Shown here: positions 38,427 to 50,757 of the stretch, in pieces | How positions within the stretch are numbered: the first letter of the stretch is position 1 | Layout: each line of letters opens with the position of its first letter | NCBI GenBank assembly: GCA_963920665.1 | Contig: OY987265.1 | Location: 2,299,001 to 2,363,000, forward strand | Length of the DNA: 64,000 nucleotides | DNA from: Straminergon stramineum | Taxonomy: Eukaryota > Streptophyta > Bryopsida > Hypnales > Calliergonaceae | Direction: 5' to 3' | Translations under genes and position numbers: made by a program | The notes under the pieces: generated by a model | What the model was told of the DNA's origin: nothing | Seen by the model: the letters and a program-made list of their open reading frames with translations, nothing else | Database searches by the model: none

Positions 38427-41400
38427 CTCTTGGGTAACTTGCTAGTTCATTTTTCAACCAAAAGTAGGAGTAACATTGCCACAAGGTCCAATTTAAATTT
38501 CGTTACTTTCACACTAAGGAGACCACATATAATTGTTAACTTTTGGTTTTGGAGCTCATTTAGGAGATTACAACTTTCAAATTTTAGTTAGTTCAAATGA
38601 TTTTTTTGACTTAGAAATAAGATCCTAGAACAAAATTAAAGGGGAAAATTAAACCACTTATCAACTATTAGTTGATAGAAATGAAAAGTATTGGAAGTAT
38701 ATATTTGAATTTAAACAAACTAAAATGACCTTGAAAAATAACTTTGAAAAATTAGGGAATAAATTTGAAATTGACAATGAAAAATTTATATTTTGAGAAT
38801 TTGAGAATGTCACTAATCTTATGCCGTGTCATAGTTCAATTAGGCACAAAAATGAAGTCTTTAAAATGATTAACTCCAACATGATACTATCAATTTTAAC
38901 ACATGATTCAATTCAAGGAAAACTCAAAGGTAACTAGGTCATTCTAATTTGAAAATCCTAATGATTCCATTATACAAGATTGCACCATTTTAGAGTTGGT
39001 GTTCTCATCCCACAAACCAATATAGATATGAGTCTTATAGAATCTACGATCACAGTGTGTTTGCAAACTTTGATGAACTAATTGTTTTGTCATAGTGTTG
39101 TACTATGTATTGTATTAAGAACTTCAAAAATACATATTGTTAAATGCATGTTGAATTTTAGTATTGATATGCACTTTCACAAGGATTTTAATTTTCATGT
39201 TAACTTAATACTATATTAGGATCTTTTTACATTTTTATATAAAACTTTGATCTTCAAAATCTTTGAGTGGCTTTAAGGATTTGTAAATGTATATTCTTCC
39301 TTTTTTTTTTCTTTGAAATGCCCATTTTATATACATATCCTTAGAATGTACATTATGAAGTGGGAAAATTTTTCAAATTTTTCATAATGATTATGAAGTA
39401 GTTATGGCAAAATAGGGTAGATTTTCTAGTGCAAATTCTAATGCAATGATGTATTACTTGGGGCAAAACTTGTGCAAACCGATCACTTTATGCACATGAT
39501 GGTGTATGATGGCAATTGATATCTTGTAGTGTATAATTACATGATAGTTGTCCACAAACACAAGATTGTCAATTGTAGTGTTTTATGTAGGCAAGAGTCC
39601 TTGACCAAGCCTCAATGTTCCATAAAGGCGAAGACTCTTATACAATAATGTTTTTTATGGCATGAACAATAGTAGATTTTGGCTAGAAACATTTTTTGGT
39701 TTTAAAAAGTAGTTTTACATTAGAATAGGTTTGCCAACAAAGCCATTGCAACACCACCTACATTACAATGTGGCATGTATAGGTAGCACTATTGAATATG
39801 TTTAAATTTTTCCATTGGGGATGCCTTACAAGATAAAAAATTGGAAGGCTCTTCAAATATTGATATTTAAATACTTACTTCTCTTTTAGACATGCCAAGG
39901 TTAGCAATGGAAGAGACAACAAATACAACTTAAGGTAGCAATACTTAATTGTAACCCCTTTCTAAAACTAACTCCTAAAAAATTCTTGCCTAAAGAGTAC
40001 AACCACAATTCATGGAAGTCTAGGGTTGATTTTAGCCTCTAAGGTTCTTTAAGCTCCCGTAGAGTTTTAAAAACCTTGGGTCAACTCTTCAAAAGTGGGT
40101 TTTGATCATTATTTTTTGAAACAATTTATGAAATTGAAGGCTTGTAGAAAATACTTAAAATTTAAAATATTCAAATTAGAGCCTTGAAAAAGAAGTTGCA
40201 TTGCCCGAATGGCTGTAGCCAACTTAGGGTAGCTAATCCAAGTTGAATCAATACAACTATGGTCTCGGTTTGGATCTTCGATTGTAGCTAAAAAAATAAG
40301 GAATTGCTAAGTCAGTAAAGAATTTGCTCCCCAAGTCAAGGAAGAGGAGGGGAATCACAATTGAAGTTAGTTTTCTATACTTCCTAAATCCTAGACTAGT
40401 TGAAACCTACTACACCTACTTGCCTCTAAAATTGTCCAAATCCTTAAGCAAATCAACACTTCAAGATTTACGGAATTGTAGGTGCCCTTGATGATTTTAC
40501 TTGTACATTTTCCACCACATTAGTCTAGACTATGTATTGTAGTCATGGCAAATGACAGTGAGAATGAAATTTAAACATCTAGTTAGGAAGTAGCAAAATG
40601 GGTGATTCTTGTTCACAAGTGGCACATGAAATTTGGTGTTGGGATGGGGAATTTGATGTTTCAAGATTGAAAGTGAAAACTCTTATTGCTTTGTTGCAAC
40701 CAGACACACTATGTTTACAATTGGTTCTATACGATACTTCACCATAGCCTAAAGATTCTTCAACTACAACTTTTAAGCACAATTGCTACCAACAATTGGC
40801 AAAGAGGCTAGGGGAGAGAGATAGAGAGAGGACTATATTGACAAAGGAGTTATCTAGCCATTCAACAATTATGTTGTGAGGAAGATCCCAAGGCTCTTAG
40901 TGGATAGAGAGATGTCTCAAAGGAGGTTTGTACCATAGTGGAAAGGAAAAGAGATTATAAATGAACTAACTACAATTACTTTCTAGCATTCATTTCATTA
41001 TTCATTTTCTACCTTCAATTGTGATCCCGTTGTCATTGAAGCCCAACTTCATGATTTGTGATAAATATAAATTTAGAGTTCTAGAGAGTTTACACTGATT
41101 TGGGAGGCTCCAATTAAGAGTGTTTGCTTATTCATGACAAAAGCCTTGACAAGCTTGGAGTTCAATCCAAGACAACAATTTCCATCTCTACCGCTAGTAC
41201 CTCTAAATTAAACCATATTGCTTCTATAGATACTAGAGACTCCATCCTACCCATTGTTTATGCAAGAGACCTTTGACTAGGTGAGGATATCACAAACTCT
41301 TATGATGACTACTTTGATAGTTAAGAATTCAAAGTCCTAAGGAGTCCAATTGTTAAGAACTACCCTTTGAAAACTCTGATGATCAAGATTACAATGGAGA

Positions 41401-41905
41401 TGAAACTAGAAGTTTAGGGACTTGCTACAGCCAGGAGAGGATCTATATGATTTCAAGATATACAAAAGAATTTAAGAAGATTAATGGCATAGGCAAAAGG
41501 AAGGAGGGAGGGGAGAGGAACTAAAGGCTATGCCAAAATAGGATGGGGAAGTTTGTGGCACATCAATCTCAACGTCCTAGGCAAACATGGAATCAAGAGG
41601 ATGTGCATGATTGTATGTGGAAGGCAAGTTGGGATTTGGCTTGACTGAGGGATGGAAAAGTATAACCGGAGTAGGTCAAGGCTTAGCTAGGATAGAGGAG
41701 GGAAGAGTTGGGGGTGGGGAGATTGGTTTGGATTCAACTTTTGAAACTAGGGCTTTTTTGGAGAGCCTCTAGTTGGAAGTTGAATTTGCAAAATATTGCA
41801 CTTTCTCATACAAACAATGTAAACTTTGGGCATGAGAGATATCAAAATATGGTTGACATTATGGAAGAAGGAAATATTACGGGGGATAATGAACACCATG
41901 GCTAT
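38427..41905. other. Intergenic DNA, no gene seen
   Basis: AT-rich with no recognisable gene. A phrase near 39950-40040 (ACCCCTTTCTAAAACTAACTCC, ATTCTTGCCTAAAG.GTAC, AGTCTAGGGTTGATTTTAG) recurs near 48815-48890, marking another dispersed repeat. The stretch 41430-41720 is purine-rich with unassigned short frames. Confidence 0.5.
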
Positions 41906-41908
41906 ATT

Positions 41909-42090
41909 CACTAGTAGAAAACAATATTCTGGACAACAAAACCAGTCAACGTTTCTTAAAAATTGCATTGTATAGAACTCAAATTTCTAAAACTGCTTTG
42001 GCATTAGCGCAATTTTTTTGTTTTTTTGGTAGAAAACACATAAAATCTTCAACTGGTTTTTGTTGAAAGAAACACTATTTTCTACTAGTG
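41909..42090. mobile_element. CACTA-type MITE (182 bp) with TSD ATT
   Basis: Same family as 38241-38423: starts CACTAGTAGAAAACAA and ends TTTTCTACTAGTG, flanked by ATT at 41906-41908 and 42091-42093. It lies just upstream of the piggyBac-like relic. Confidence 0.88.
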
Positions 42091-42299
42091 ATTGATGAAA
42101 CGGGTGCCAATGCATTTGAAGCCACCCCACTTGTTTGATAAAGATGATGGCCTACTCCATGGCATCTCTTCCTTTCCCAACCCTCCACATAGAACCCATG
42201 AATGAGTCCAAACCAAAATTCCTTTGGAATGTAGTAGAAGTGATAATTATATATGGAAGTATGAAAATTGACATAGATGCTAATGGTGGCCATGGTGAT

Positions 42300-43900
42300 G
42301 ACATTGGCATTAGACATTTGTACCAAGATTCCACATGGAATAAATCTTCATTCATGTACAATCCAGAGCCAACAAAATTTATGACTTCTTCATGGTCTAT
42401 ATATATTCTTTTTAAAAAATTGGTTTCTAACAATGATGCATTTATTTGAGATATTTTGGCTACAATCTATTTTGAGACACACTTTGATTCAAATCAATCA
42501 ATATGCAAGGCACATTGATGCTCATAGGAATTTAATGGGTGGCTGGGATTGAGAGGATGTCACAATGTCTAGTTTGAAAGGATTTTTTGCTATTTTATTG
42601 AAAATGTCAATGAAACGTCAATCAATTGAATCGAAAAAGTTGTTGGCATAATGTAGGGTCTATCTTTCATTGCCCCATTATATGACTAGGTCCCATTTTT
42701 TAGCATTGACTAATTGCATGCAACTCAAAAATCTAGCAATATGTACGCATGACAGAGATATGCTCAAATATGATAAAATGGATGTAACTACATTGGTTTT
42801 AGAATTCAGTTAGGAGTAGTTGCTAGCGAACATGGTGTGTAGAAAAGTTTGCAACCATTGAGGAGATGATGATTAGATACAACAAATCACATTGTCCATC
42901 CTAACAATATATACCCCAAACCCCAAAAAAATGGAAAGTAAAAGTTTGATGAATGAAAATTCCAAGTACATTTATAACTTGGAATTATATATATAGTATT
43001 GTGAGAAGGTCCAATTCATTGATGGCATTGCCCTAGTCCATAGAGTAGAATCAAATTTAATACATGAGGTTGTGTTGAATTTATTACATGGACATGAAGG
43101 AAAAGGTCATGAATCTAGTTATTATAGATACTTATTTCACATCCATTAGCCTTTTCAGAGACTTAGAGTATGGAATATATGTCATGTGAATGATGAGTTC
43201 TAACCGGATTGGTATTCCAAGTGTTTTACAAAACACGAGGGCCTTCAACCATAGTGCACAAGGTACTTTTGAGTGGAGGATGAATAAATCATGAAGGATA
43301 ATTAACGTTATAGGAAAGGATAAGTGGTTGGTTCTAATTCTTTCACCACATGTAAACCCAATCCAACATCTTGAGGAAATTTTAGTTATTATTATTCCAT
43401 GTAGGAATAATGCTACTTGAGATAGGATCCAAATGTTCCCAATTCATCATAAGTATACACAATATATAGATGGTGTTGACCTTGCAAACCAACTAAGAGC
43501 TTCTCATTGCTCTTAGGACCAATCTCACAAGTAGAGTCACCAAGTATTTTTTTCCTATTTGACTTGAGCATTATGATTATTTTTAGAGTTTATCTAGATA
43601 AGTGCAAAATAGAATTTTTTTGTGTAAACCAATGATACATTTGCAATTCTAGATGGAATTGTATTCACATCTTTTATAAAGAGTTATACACAAGAGTGAC
43701 AAAGACCCCTCTATAGGTATGAAGGAGATGGTTTTTGTTTTCCTTCTATATGGAAAGTATAAAGCTTGTGTGTGTTGTGTGTGAAAATGATATAATTAAA
43801 CCTATAGCCTTTTGCCAAAATTGCAACAAGTACATGTATTCGAAGAAAGGGTGCTTTGAATGATACCATAACAACCTTGGAACGGACTAACATGTAAGCG
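42300..43900 (+). pseudogene. Degenerate piggyBac-like (DDE_Tnp_1_7) transposase
   Basis: Plus-strand reading, switching frame and crossing many stops, yields piggyBac landmarks in the correct order. An N-terminal part near 42330-42450 is weak. LKGFFAILLKMSM near 42570-42608 matches the region before the catalytic domain. TIEEMMIRY (from about 42854) is followed by QYIPQTPKKW, the block holding the first catalytic Asp and the KP.KWG motif; here the Asp is Glu. LNLLHGHEGKGHESSYY near 43075-43125 fits the stretch before the second catalytic Asp, which is lost. YIDGVDLANQLRASHC near 43462-43509 is the GGVD..DQL block with the third Asp kept. A Cys-rich end near 43763-43870 (C-x2-C, C-x2-C, C..H) fits the C-terminal zinc ribbon. 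Stops, frameshifts and lost catalytic residues make it inactive. Its termini were not found. The family assignment rests on motif memory, not a search. Confidence 0.72.
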
Positions 43901-44965
43901 TGTTTCTATTTTTTGGTGTGTATGCTAATTTTGTCATCTTGCCCTAAAATCCTAGCTACAAGTAATGGGTTTATATTTTAGGTCCCATGTGTCTCTTTCA
44001 AATAAAATTTCCTACCAATACATAATTTCATGGCCCAAAGAAACTAGTATTTGAATATGTGTGTATCACTTGTTATTCTGTTTTTCATAATTTCATTTTA
44101 CCATGCACTTGCATTATTAATTCACATTGCTTTTTTTAGGTTAGGGACATATAACATTTTGGGGGGGATTTCTTATGAACCTTAGTTAGGTGTTCTAACA
44201 TTTTTTCTATATTGGATTGTTTCTAGGGCCCTAAATAGGCATACAATCCCTATAGAGATGGAAGGATTTGCGTAGGTTGGGAATGGTGGTGAATTGGATG
44301 GGGCACATAGCTTGTAGGATAGGAGCCAGGAGAAATTGTCACATGGATGAAGAGACAAGGGATGTTTGGATTACCCCCATTCTAAGTGCCATGACATGTA
44401 AGTTGGATTTTTTGGTCAAGCCACAGTAAAGGCTATAGTTGTAGGATTTGGCTAGTCCAAACTGGAGGCTTGAGGTCTAAGGAATATTAAGGGTCTTTAG
44501 TCTTCGGACTGGGATTTCATAATTGATCCTAAGTAGAGCTATCCACTCTAGGCATAATGAATTCAATAGTCAATTACTTTTAGTGAAAACAATCTAGTCC
44601 TTCACAAATAGTAATCTCTAAGGACCATTGTCCTCTCAAGGGAGAATTTGGAGTTCAAGTAGGTTCCTATGATCTCACTTTTTGATGAAACTTTTTGAAA
44701 CCTTTTAAAGACATGTAGTTTTGCGAGAGCTTTGTAGATATATAATCTTTATTTCAATCCAATGCCACATGAAGTTGTTCTAGGTTGTTTGAGGCAAAAT
44801 TCAACCCAAGGGGCAATTTGGGTTGCCAAAATTTCATTAATTAGGAAGGATGCAAGGTTTGCAGAAACAAGTTCAAGGTAGGATGGGTAATAGATAATAA
44901 TGAAGGATCCAAGAATGCCAATTGACATGCATAGGACATGAAGAATAAGACAAAGGAAAATTGAT
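43901..44965. other. Intergenic DNA, no gene seen
   Basis: This may hold the 3' part of the piggyBac-like element, but no TTAA/GGGG terminus could be assigned between the zinc-ribbon relic and the family 1 element that starts at 44966. Confidence 0.45.
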
Positions 44966-45885
44966 TTAATTCCTAAAGGATCAAGGTGTGTTTTTTGGCA
45001 ACATAACTTTTTTGGGTAGGTATGTGTGACTAGAGATTTTTATGTTTTTGGCCCAAAATTTAATAGAAGGTGTGGACAAGGAATATCTTTCACATGCATT
45101 AAATTTCAAGGTATTTGGAAATATGAGTCAAAAGTTATGGCCTAATATGCAATTTGTTTCTCAACTTGTGTAGTCTAAGAAGATCTAGAAAAATCATTTT
45201 TTTCCGAAATAGAAATTTGAAATTGATTTCTAGATTTAAATGTATATAGAAAGCTTTAAATCATTCCATTTTGATCAATGAGTCAAAAGTTATGAGATCT
45301 TTTAGTGTGCAGGCAAGTATGGATTTTCTACTCTAAAATAAACTTTGAAGTCCTTTATTTAACTCAATTTTCAATATTTTTTGAAAAAAATAAATTAGAT
45401 GTAGATTGTTTATTACAACATTGCAACCATTGGGATTGGGATTTTTCAATTCCACTAATAAATTGTTGACAATTTAGTATTTTGAATCATTCTTTACATC
45501 TTTTTACTTACTATTTTTTTCCTATATGTTGCACAATTCCAAATGATCTGAAAATTTTCAAGCATGTAGCTAACTTGCATTGAAAAATGAATTTAAAGAA
45601 ACACCACTATTTTGGACATTTTTTCATAACCTTGTGAAGTGCAGTTGCCCATTTTTCCACAGGGCCCAAAAAAGGATTTTTGTCACTTCAAATGCTAATA
45701 TCTTGCAATCTACACAGTGAAATTTTCTGAATTTTTTTCCACATCTTTTCAATCTAGTGTACTATAGGATCCTATAGTTACATGTGTCCAAAAATGATAT
45801 TTTTCAAAAATTTGGTACTTGTATTAGAAATGGCAATTTTTGAGGGGTTTTGATGATAACATAGACAAGGAACTTTAGGGGTTAA
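44966..45885 (-). mobile_element. TTAA-bounded element, family 1, copy D
   Basis: It begins TTAATTCCTAAAGGATCAAG and ends ACTTTAGGGGTTAA, in the reverse orientation. It is separated by only 87 bp from copy B, which is inverted relative to it, so D and B together form a large imperfect inverted repeat. Confidence 0.7.
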
Positions 45886-45972
45886 TGGAAGTAGGAGATA
45901 GAAGAGCTAGATTTAGATGAATGGAAAGAAGTTTGGGAAGCTGGAGGATATTTATGTGGATGATGTAGTCAA

Positions 45973-46923
45973 TTAACCCCTAAAGGTATTTGACTGTGTT
46001 TTCACCAAAAATGCTCCAAAACTGTCATCTTTAGTACAAGTACTAAATTTTACAAAAAATACATTTTTGGACAAAAGTAGCCATAGGATCTTGTATTACA
46101 CTGGTTTGGGAAGATGTGGAAAAAATTTCAGAAATTTCCACCATTCGGATTGCAGGATATTAGCATTTGAAGTGACAAAAAGCCATTTTCTGGCCCGGCA
46201 AAAATCTGGGCAGATGCACTCCACAAGGTCAGATCATTATGAAAAAATGTCTAAAATAGTTGTAACTCTTTGGATTCATTCTTCAAGTCATGTTGGCTAC
46301 ATGCTTGAAAAATTTTAGATCATTTGGAATTGTACAAAATATAGGGAAAAAATAGTAGATCGAAAGAAGTAGAGAATGATTCAAAATACTAAATTGTTAA
46401 CAATTTATTTATGGAATTGAAAAATGCCAATCCCAATGGTGAAATTGTTGTAATAAACAATCTACACCTGAATTTTTTTATTTTTTTTCAAAAATATGAA
46501 AAATTGAGTGAAATAAAGATCTTCAAAGTTTATTTTAGAGTAGAGATTCCTTTACTACCCACAAACTACTCACAACTAAAACTCTTCATAATTTTCATCT
46601 CATAAATCAAAATTAAATGATTCAAAGCTTTCCATGTATATAAAAAATCAGGAAAATCAATTTCAAATTTTTATTTTAAAAAAAGTGATTTTTAAAGAAG
46701 TTTTTTTTGCTGCCCGGGTTGCCTGCCGAGTAATGAAAACAACATATCATACAATAACTTTTTAACCATGTATTCAAAAGTTATGAAAATTGTTGGGTCT
46801 TAAAGCTACTCCTTGGGCACATGTTGTGTGAAAATTTCAAAGAAAAAAAATAAAAATTCCATTTGTAGTGAGCTGCCCGAAATCGCTATGTTGCCAAAAA
46901 ACACCGTTTTGTCCTTTAGGGGG
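45973..46923 (+). mobile_element. TTAA-bounded element, family 1, copy B
   Basis: It starts TTAACCCCTAAAGG and is the closest relative of copy A (4954-5901) across its whole length. The right end reads CCTTTAGGGGG and then runs straight into the long palindrome at 46927; the expected TTAA is missing, so that junction was disrupted. Confidence 0.7.
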
Positions 46924-46926
46924 CAC

Positions 46927-47978
46927 GGTGATTGCAAGAAACACCTGCCAGTTTCGTTGCATTTTTTTTTGGAGCACTATAACTTTTGAATTATGAATCA
47001 GATTCCAAAACCAAAAAACTATTTCTAGATATCTTTCTTGTTATTGTATTCCTTATTTTTTTTTTAAATTTTAAAAATCATTTTATATTTAAAAGTCAAT
47101 TTTGTTAATTTGTCACACTTTGATGTTTAGGGTTTTTTTATACTATGGAGTGGTTTAAATTAGTGATTTTCAGCTGAAATTTCCAGGGTATATTAGTTTA
47201 GTAGGCATACATGTGCCTACCAAAGGGAATCTAAAAATTCATTATTTTATATCCTCCATGTTCGTGCAAATAGGCCTCTCTTGCGCACGCAATTCTAAAC
47301 AATAGAGATAGTTTTCAACTCATTTTTTTGCTCAAATCTCATCATCAAGAAGTCCTCCCAAATGTCCAATTTTTTGTTTTATTGAAAATTGTTTTTCATA
47401 TTTTCTAGAAATTAAAACGTCAAAGTATGTATTTTCTTTGCTAGAATTTTATGTCCCAAAATATGTCATGGAAAATACATACTTTGATGTTTTAATTTGT
47501 AGAAAATATGAAAAACAATTTTCAATAAAACAAAAAATTGGACATTTGGGAGGACTTCTTGATGATGAGATTTGAGCAAAAAAATGAGTTGAAAACTATC
47601 TCTATTGTTTAGAATTGCATGCGCAAGAGAGGCCTATTTGCACGAACATGGAGGATATAAAATAATGAATTTTTAGATTCCCTTTGGTAGGCACATGTAT
47701 GCCTACTAAACTAATATACCCTGGAAATTTCAGCTGAAAATCACTAATTTAAACCACTCCATAGTATAAAAAAACCCTAAACATCAAAGTGTGACAAATT
47801 AACAAAATTGACTTTTAAATATAAAATGATTTTTAAAATTTAAAAAAAAATAAGGAATACAATAACAAGAAAGATATCTAGAAATAGTTTTTTGGTTTTG
47901 GAATTTGATTCATAATTCAAAAGTTATAGTGCTCCAAAAAAAACGCAACGAAACTGGCAGGTGTTTCTTGCAATCACC
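46927..47978. repeat. Long near-perfect palindrome (foldback element), ~510-bp arms
   Basis: The arms at 46927-47436 and 47471-47978 are inverted copies with about 6-8 differences by eye, roughly 98-99% identity, around a 34-nt spacer. Outer ends read GGTGATTGCAAGAAACACC and its inverse. Diverged relatives are 4440-6079 and possibly 30942-32207, so this is a family rather than a one-off inversion. No coding sequence. Near-identical arms imply recent formation or gene conversion; an RNA across it would form a very long hairpin and could feed small-RNA production. No clean target duplication is visible. Confidence 0.88.
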
Positions 47979-48399
47979 CGGCAATGTTCTCCTTCATGGA
48001 AATGTTGTAGGGAATATATCAAGACCCTAGGTGAACTAACCGGGTTCCTTTTTTCCCATTGCCCATAAGACTTTGGCTCTTAGGAGGTTACTAAAGCCTT
48101 CTAATTTCAATAGAAAATTGATTTTTTTTCTTTTTTCTTAAAAAAGATTGAGTATAGTGAGGACAAATAAATGTTTGAATCTATTGTCGGGATTTATGAG
48201 TATTGAAATTATAAGGTAGAAAACATGTTGGCAAAAAAGACTAGTGTATTGTCAATTCTCTAGACATTGTGTTATTGCGAGATTTTTTGGGGATGTGTTC
48301 TCCTTTTTTTTGAAGTGAAATTTAGTAGACATATGTATAACATTATTCTCATTATGTTAAATTTTAAAATTCAAGTCTTTGGTGCAATACATTTTTCCA

Positions 48400-48653
48400 C
48401 AAAAGGAGGTCAAAGTTAGCTAAAATTGTAGGGCAATGTTTAAAGATTTTTTTCCAACTTTGAATGCTCATGTCTTCCAATATGTATGTTCAAACTTGAT
48501 GGGATCCTTTTTACCACTTAATCTCACACAATTAAAGTACAAGATCCTATAGTTAAATTCCTCCCCCTTTTTGGACAAATAGACAAACACAACAAAAATG
48601 GTAGTTACGAGTGATTTTTGACAAAAAAATGTTTTTGGTCTTTTAGGGGTTAA
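48400..48653 (-). mobile_element. Truncated TTAA element, right end only
   Basis: It ends GGTCTTTTAGGGGTTAA and carries diverged family 1/4 phrases (AATGCTCATGTCTTCCAATATGT, GTACAAGATCCTATAGTTA, AAAATGGTAGTTACGAGTG). No left end was found. Confidence 0.45.
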
Positions 48654-50757
48654 GAACTCTAGAGGTAAAGAAATGCCTATTTTCAACACTTTTAAAATTC
48701 TTAGATTATTCATACTTTGTCCAAAAAATTGGATTCTATGAAAACTTGGAATCCCCTTTTCACTACCAACAAGCTTTTTCAATATAAGGTATGGTACCTA
48801 CACCCAAAAGCGACCTCTTTCTAAAACCAAACTCTACAAATTCTTGCCTAAAATGTACTTGCACTATTCATGAGTCTAGGGTCAGTTTTAGAAACACCTA
48901 TTTTCAACACTTTGGAAATTCCTAGTTTATTCTTACAGAGCCCAAAAAATGCATTCTAGGAAAATCTAGAATCTCCTTTCAACTACCAACAAAAACCCAC
49001 AATAGTTTCTCTAATATAATAATGGGAACTATGATGGATTGCTTCTTTGGACGCTTTTGGGTGTAGTTACCTTTGTAATCCAATAATGGCAACCATGCTG
49101 AATTGCTTATTCCGGCGCAGTCAAGTGCTGTTGCCTCACAAATTGTTTGTACTGTACAGTACACGACGCTATCTGTGCGAAGTAGTGCCACGCTTTCATT
49201 GAAGTGTCCACTCCAGACATTTTTTTCTCAACTGCAATCAATAAAATCCAGGCATGCAATCAATCAATCGGAAATATGAGCGGAGAGTGAGGAGTGAGGA
49301 GTCGAAGCTGCCCACGTTCTCACGTTCCCATAGAATGTTCCCACGTCGCACGAGGGAGTGAGGAGGTTTGATGAGGCAGTAGTGCAGTAGTGCACTGAGC
49401 CACTGACCCTCCACGTCATTCACTTCCATATTGAGAGCGACTCCGGACTCCCAAATTGGAATGTAAGATAAGTTAAGTTACGCGGTAAGCGTACCAGATC
49501 TTCCAATTTAACAACTCCTGGCTGAAATTTGTAAGTAACAGCCAGTGAATCAAGTGTACCATTAATTAGTCTGTCTCAATAATACCGTATGAAAAGCTTG
49601 TGCCTAATGTGCAGCTCTATGATTACTGACTGCAACCTACAATGCGAGGTTTATACAGTAGCTAGAATGAGTTCATCAGAGTAACAAGTACCGTCTTGGT
49701 TTCAATAATACGGAGTACCAAATGGAAACTACCAAATTGAAGTTAAGCTTTCCACGAGCAACCCAGTTTCCGATGACAAGCTCGCCTACTGTAGTTACGT
49801 GGTCCATACTGCTCACATATCATTGGTTCCATAGTTGTTCAGCTGAAGGAATATGCTACATGCGAAAAAACAATCCCAGTTCGATTTCCGAGCCCAAAAG
49901 GTTTCCTGACAGACCGCGGAACCTGGCAGACCCCTGATTGGATGAAAACCCACACAAAGCAGCCTGGCTGAGGGCCCACGTAGTATCGATCCAAAGCAAC
50001 GACTCACAGTGTTGAGATTACGTTAAGGTAAGTTAGTCAACAAGATTGTCTCACGACCAAATCGTGTACAGTCCATTTGGACATTACGTAAGTATGTGAA
50101 TTGTTTTGCAGAAAGTTGCAAATGAGCAAATGAGGAGTTCCTGTGGTCTTCCCGGAAATTGTTCCCGCTTCAGACAGCATTCAGAATGGACATCTAGAAG
50201 CTTGAAATGCTAGCTTAATGTGGATGTGATAAAGTAAAAAAGAAAATGCGTGCTTCACTGTCACTTAATCCGTGGAAGATGCTTGGAAATGATCGATTTA
50301 CAAACGTCGAACGTGCCTTCCGAGCGTTGGAGCTCATGAGTTCACTGCAGTATCATACCTTAATTTCTCCTCCCATCGTTGAAACACTTTGGTGATGTTT
50401 TTGAACAAACAGATAAATCGATTGCTAAGATTAACTTGTAAAAGAACCTCACTCCTGTTCTAATTGGCATCGTTCACATCGGGATGAACCTCGCGTAGTT
50501 GCACAAGTTCATGAACAATCCAGCTTGAAGATGGACTCAAGACATTCATTCACGGAATCAAACCTCATAGCCATCGTAAGAAATCTCTTTTTGGTCACAG
50601 CGCTATAGTTCCTTCTTTTATCAGCGAGCAGCCAAGCCAAACCCAGGTAGATACTGAATAAGGAAAATTAGGATGTGAACGTTGACAGAGGAAATCACCT
50701 TTCCTAGTGTTTCAACGATCGGAGGAGAAAACTTTGTGACACAAGTGCTACACGTAT
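48654..50757. other. Low-copy DNA with moderate GC, no gene recognised
   Basis: From about 49040 to 50750 the sequence is non-repetitive and less AT-rich than its surroundings. Frames of up to 71 codons occur on both strands, but none resembles a known protein. It may be intronic, regulatory, or a decayed gene. Confidence 0.4.
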
